From CALIKW01 sp038998005 (GTDB lineage: Archaea > Aenigmatarchaeota > Aenigmatarchaeia > CG10238-14 > SCSR01): a DNA stretch of 13,695 nucleotides. Below, one piece after another: positions 12,041 through 13,695 of this stretch. Made by a program: the position numbers and the translations under genes. The notes under the pieces were generated by a model. It saw only the letters and a program-made list of their open reading frames with translations, was not told the origin of the DNA and did no database searches. The DNA lies in the NCBI GenBank assembly GCA_038998005.1, contig JAVZIY010000013.1, forward strand, positions 1 to 13,695. Reading direction: 5' to 3'. Numbering within the stretch: the stretch's first letter is position 1; each line of letters begins with the position of its first letter.

Positions 12041-12550
12041 ATGATTGAAATTTCAGGATTTTTTCTTTGGCTTATAAAAACATTTTCCTACTTAGGAATT
12101 TTTACAGCGAGCTTAGTAGGAAGTTCAACAATTTTTATACCCTTTCCTCTTGATGTGATAATTTCATTCGCTGCGATCGGCTTAGGTCTTCATCCACTTT
12201 TAGTAGGAATTTCTGCTGGAGCTGGAGCTACTTTTGGAGAAATAACAGGATATTTAATTGGTTTAGGAAGCAGAGAAATAATAGAGGAGAAAAAAGTTAA
12301 TAAAAAAATTGGGAAAACTGTTAAATTTTTAAAAGAGCTTTTTGAAAAGCATGGCTTCTTGATTTTGCCTATTGCAGCTTTTGTTCCTTTTCCATTTGAT
12401 ATAATAGGAATTTCTGCTGGTATAGGAAATTATGATGTTAAAAAATTTTTATTAGGTGTCTTCGTAGGGAAGGCAATCAGATGTATTTTAATAGCTTATA
12501 TCAGCTACTTTGCTTTACCTCAATTTATGATATGGCTGGGAATGATGTAA
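12041..12550 (+). CDS. VTT/DedA-family membrane protein, copy 2
   Basis: 169 residues. Helix 1 (about 7-25) precedes the re-entrant segment GSSTIFIPFPLDVIISFAAIGLGLHP (27-52), then GAGATFGEITGYLIGLGSRE (60-79), a basic amphipathic region (EEKKVNKKIGKTVKFLKELF), the second re-entrant segment ILPIAAFVPFPFDIIGISAGIGNYDVKKF, and a last helix. Paired re-entrant segments with F-x-P-F-P-x-D are the VTT signature, and the second (FVPFPFDIIGISAGIGN) is close in design to the RIIPFVPYKIFSIGSGLGN of the protein at 10274-10834. The proteins are therefore paralogues with different key acidic residues: D here, E in copy 1 in the first loop. Likely a lipid-carrier transporter or scramblase. The stop TAA shares one base with the pth2 ATG (TAATG), so translation should be coupled. 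Confidence 0.87.
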   Translation: MIEISGFFLWLIKTFSYLGIFTASLVGSSTIFIPFPLDVIISFAAIGLGLHPLLVGISAGAGATFGEITGYLIGLGSREIIEEKKVNKKIGKTVKFLKELFEKHGFLILPIAAFVPFPFDIIGISAGIGNYDVKKFLLGVFVGKAIRCILIAYISYFALPQFMIWLGMM

Positions 12551-12891
12551 TGTACAAGCAAGTAATAATTTTTAGAAAAGATTTAAAAATTGGAAAAGGT
12601 AAAATTGCCGCACATGCTGCTCATGCTTCCTTAGATGCTATTAAACTTGTTAATAGAAAAATACTTGAAGAATGGGAAAGAACCGGAGCAANNNNNNNNN
12701 NTTTAAAAGTTGAAAATCTTAAAGAATTAAGGGAAATTTATAAAAAAGCTAGAAGTAAAAAATTGCCTCATGCTTTAATTAGAGATGCGGGATTAACTCA
12801 AGTAAAAAAGGGAGAGGTAATTTGCTTAGCTATAGGGCCTGAAGAAGAAAATAAAATAGATGAGATTACAGGAAAACTGAAACTACTTTAG
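12550..12891 (+). CDS. pth2: Peptidyl-tRNA hydrolase, Pth2 type
   Basis: 113 residues. Pth2 frees tRNA from peptidyl-tRNA that drops off ribosomes. Seen: YKQVIIFRKDLKIGKGKIAAHAAHASLDA (2-30), matching the archaeal/eukaryotic GKGKIAAQxAHA signature, then EEWERTGA...LKVENLKELREIYKKA, LPHALIRDAGLTQVKKGEVICLAIGPEEENKIDEITGKLKLL to the end. The conserved DAGxTQ and AIGP segments are present. I chose ATG 12550 because it overlaps the upstream TAA (TAATG) and gives the family-standard N-terminus; ATG 12532 would add six residues (MAGNDV). Ten N bases at 12692-12701 fall between TGA and LKV. They replace exactly four codons, where homologues read close to KKVV, so the frame is kept and the gene is most likely intact. 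Confidence 0.94.
   Translation: MYKQVIIFRKDLKIGKGKIAAHAAHASLDAIKLVNRKILEEWERTGAXXXXLKVENLKELREIYKKARSKKLPHALIRDAGLTQVKKGEVICLAIGPEEENKIDEITGKLKLL
12692..12701. other. Assembly gap of 10 N inside pth2
   Basis: Ten undetermined bases. Ten Ns are often an arbitrary scaffold-gap symbol, but here the number fits the missing residues in Pth2, so the true sequence is probably about that length. Confidence 0.95.
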
Positions 12892-13538
12892 CATGCTATA
12901 CTTTTAAGCTTTGAGCAAATTATTCCTTTAATTTCTTCTTTGCTTATTAGTCCTTGATAAACTTCTTCCTCTATTACTAAAGCAGGAGTTTTTGTTATAT
13001 TGTAAGATTTAATTAAAGTCTGAACTATCGGTAAATTTACTCCTGAATCTATCGTAAATGTCAAAACTTTATTGGGATATATAACTTTAATTTCATCCAA
13101 AATTTTTCCTTGTTCTAAGCATTCATCACATGGGACCGAGTATAAATATAAAATAGGCAAAACGTCTTCTTCACAAACCTCTTTTGTATTGCTTTTAAGA
13201 ATCCATGCTCTTATTGCGAGCATAGTATAATCATTCTTGGCATCTGCTAACCTTTGGTCCTGCCTACCTTCAAGTTTTATTAGCTCATTAAGTATTGAAT
13301 AAAGCCTTGATGTTAGATCATTTGTTAAAGAAGAAAGAATTTGACAGCTTCCCTTAGCTTTTAGAGTTAAGAACATATATTCGAGTTGGGCATTTTCCAA
13401 ATCCTTTTTCAAATCCTCTATATTCTTTTCTACCTCGCTAAAAACAACTTGCTGAAATAAATAACCTGTAAATAAACCTGCTAGATAAAGAACTAAAGAA
13501 ATTATTCCAGCTATTAAATAAACTTTTCTTAAGCTCAT
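12888..13538 (-). CDS. Membrane-anchored thioredoxin-like protein with coiled coil
   Basis: 216 residues. Residues 5-28 form one transmembrane helix (KVYLIAGIISLVLYLAGLFTGYLF), followed by a charged coiled-coil-like region (about 33-100, SEVEKNIEDLKKDLENAQLE). The C-terminal domain (about 125-216) is thioredoxin-like: LPILYLYSVPCDECLEQGKILDEI with CxxC Cys137 and Cys140 after the strand, VLTFTIDSGVNLPIVQTLIKSYNITKTPALVIEEE with cis-Pro185, then a final helix with Cys208 and Cys216. The anchored redox domain probably faces outside and might handle disulfides of exported proteins. Cys residues at 65, 122, 208 and 216 add possible disulfides. It ends with TAA overlapping the TAG stop of convergent pth2. 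The start ATG is 13536-13538. Confidence 0.8.
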   Translation of the reverse strand: MSLRKVYLIAGIISLVLYLAGLFTGYLFQQVVFSEVEKNIEDLKKDLENAQLEYMFLTLKAKGSCQILSSLTNDLTSRLYSILNELIKLEGRQDQRLADAKNDYTMLAIRAWILKSNTKEVCEEDVLPILYLYSVPCDECLEQGKILDEIKVIYPNKVLTFTIDSGVNLPIVQTLIKSYNITKTPALVIEEEVYQGLISKEEIKGIICSKLKSIAC

Positions 13539-13576
13539 CCATATTTTTATTAATTTTAAAAGTATTTATTCAATTG
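13539..13576. promoter_or_regulatory. Compact divergent promoter (38 bp)
   Basis: Only 38 bp separate the start codons at 13538 (-) and 13577 (+). TATA-like ATATTTTTATTAA (13540-13552) could serve the plus strand, and minus-strand GAATAAATACTT (13561-13572) could serve the other. Each would then lie in the other's start region. Confidence 0.35.
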
Positions 13577-13695
13577 ATGTTAATCGAATATTTGCTAATT
13601 GCAATAACCATTATACTGATAATAATCTATTCTTCATGGATTGCTTTACTCCTCATACCAAAAAAAAAGATAAAAGGAAAATTTTTCTCACCAAT
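13577..13695 (+). CDS. N-terminus of a membrane-anchored protein, 3' truncated
   Basis: The frame opens at ATG 13577 and stays open to the window end (39 complete codons). Residues 2-27 form one transmembrane helix (LIEYLLIAITIILIIIYSSW...), followed by a basic KKKIKGKFFSP. Single N-terminal helix plus basic stretch and a hydrophobic start is common in membrane glycosyltransferases and other anchored enzymes, but the visible part is too short to assign. A divergent promoter lies upstream. Confidence 0.5.
   Translation, partial: MLIEYLLIAITIILIIIYSSWIALLLIPKKKIKGKFFSP

Noticed and set aside
12481..12549. Longer N-terminus for pth2 from ATG 12481
   Set aside because: It overlaps 70 nt of the VTT gene and adds residues absent from Pth2; TAATG at 12548-12552 explains the start.
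1..13695. CRISPR arrays, transposons or phage genes
   Set aside because: No regularly spaced repeat, transposase, integrase or terminal inverted repeat was seen; the only long repeats are the two Walker A copies.

Overview
The window comes from an archaeon with an AT-rich, tightly packed genome. The evidence is a two-ring Cdc48/VAT ATPase, archaeal-type peptidyl-tRNA hydrolase 2, an archaeal Holliday-junction-resolvase-like nuclease, a tRNA gene without encoded CCA but with bulge-helix-bulge introns, and TATA-like boxes about 24-30 nt upstream of many start codons (leaderless transcripts). The tRNA stems are almost all G-C in an AT-rich background, which hints at a warm habitat. The small compact genes would fit a DPANN-type or similarly reduced lineage. 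That placement is inference, because no rRNA or phylogenetic marker was compared.

Layout. 1-260: end of an MscL-like mechanosensitive channel. 276-707 (-): a nucleoside 2-deoxyribosyltransferase-like protein. 816-4708 (+): a small unknown protein immediately followed by cdc48, whose first AAA ring is interrupted by a 432-residue intein with an intact-looking LAGLIDADG endonuclease. 4746-5331 (+): a CBS-pair protein coupled to a 52-residue zinc-ribbon protein. 5334-8083 (-): pyrF, pyrE and an MFS transporter in one operon-like array; PyrE and PyrF make UMP from orotate. 8122-9173 (-): a small zinc-finger protein and a secreted or membrane-tethered thermonuclease with a lamin-tail-like domain. 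9201-9298 (+): a very short possible transcription unit. 9334-10217 (-): an Endonuc_Holl-type nuclease with a membrane anchor and a small multidrug-export-like membrane protein. 10274-10834 (+): a VTT/DedA-like membrane protein. 10897-11016 (-): tRNA-Gln(UUG) carrying two introns. 11069-11980 (-): a DJ-1/PfpI protein, a winged-helix protein and a single-pass membrane protein. 12041-12891 (+): a second VTT/DedA-like protein joined by TAATG to pth2, which contains a 10-N assembly gap. 12888-13538 (-): a membrane-anchored thioredoxin-like protein. 13577-end (+): the N-terminus of another membrane-anchored protein.

The strongest points are the tRNA-Gln gene and cdc48. The tRNA-Gln has a 34-nt anticodon-loop intron with a complete BHB motif and a separate 13-nt insertion in the T loop whose removal restores a perfect TTCGAAT loop. 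cdc48 has an intein at the sensor-1 motif of ring D1 and a 72-nt perfect repeat between the two Walker A regions, suggesting gene conversion. No CRISPR array, transposase or phage gene was seen. No gene-free stretch exceeds 300 bases.
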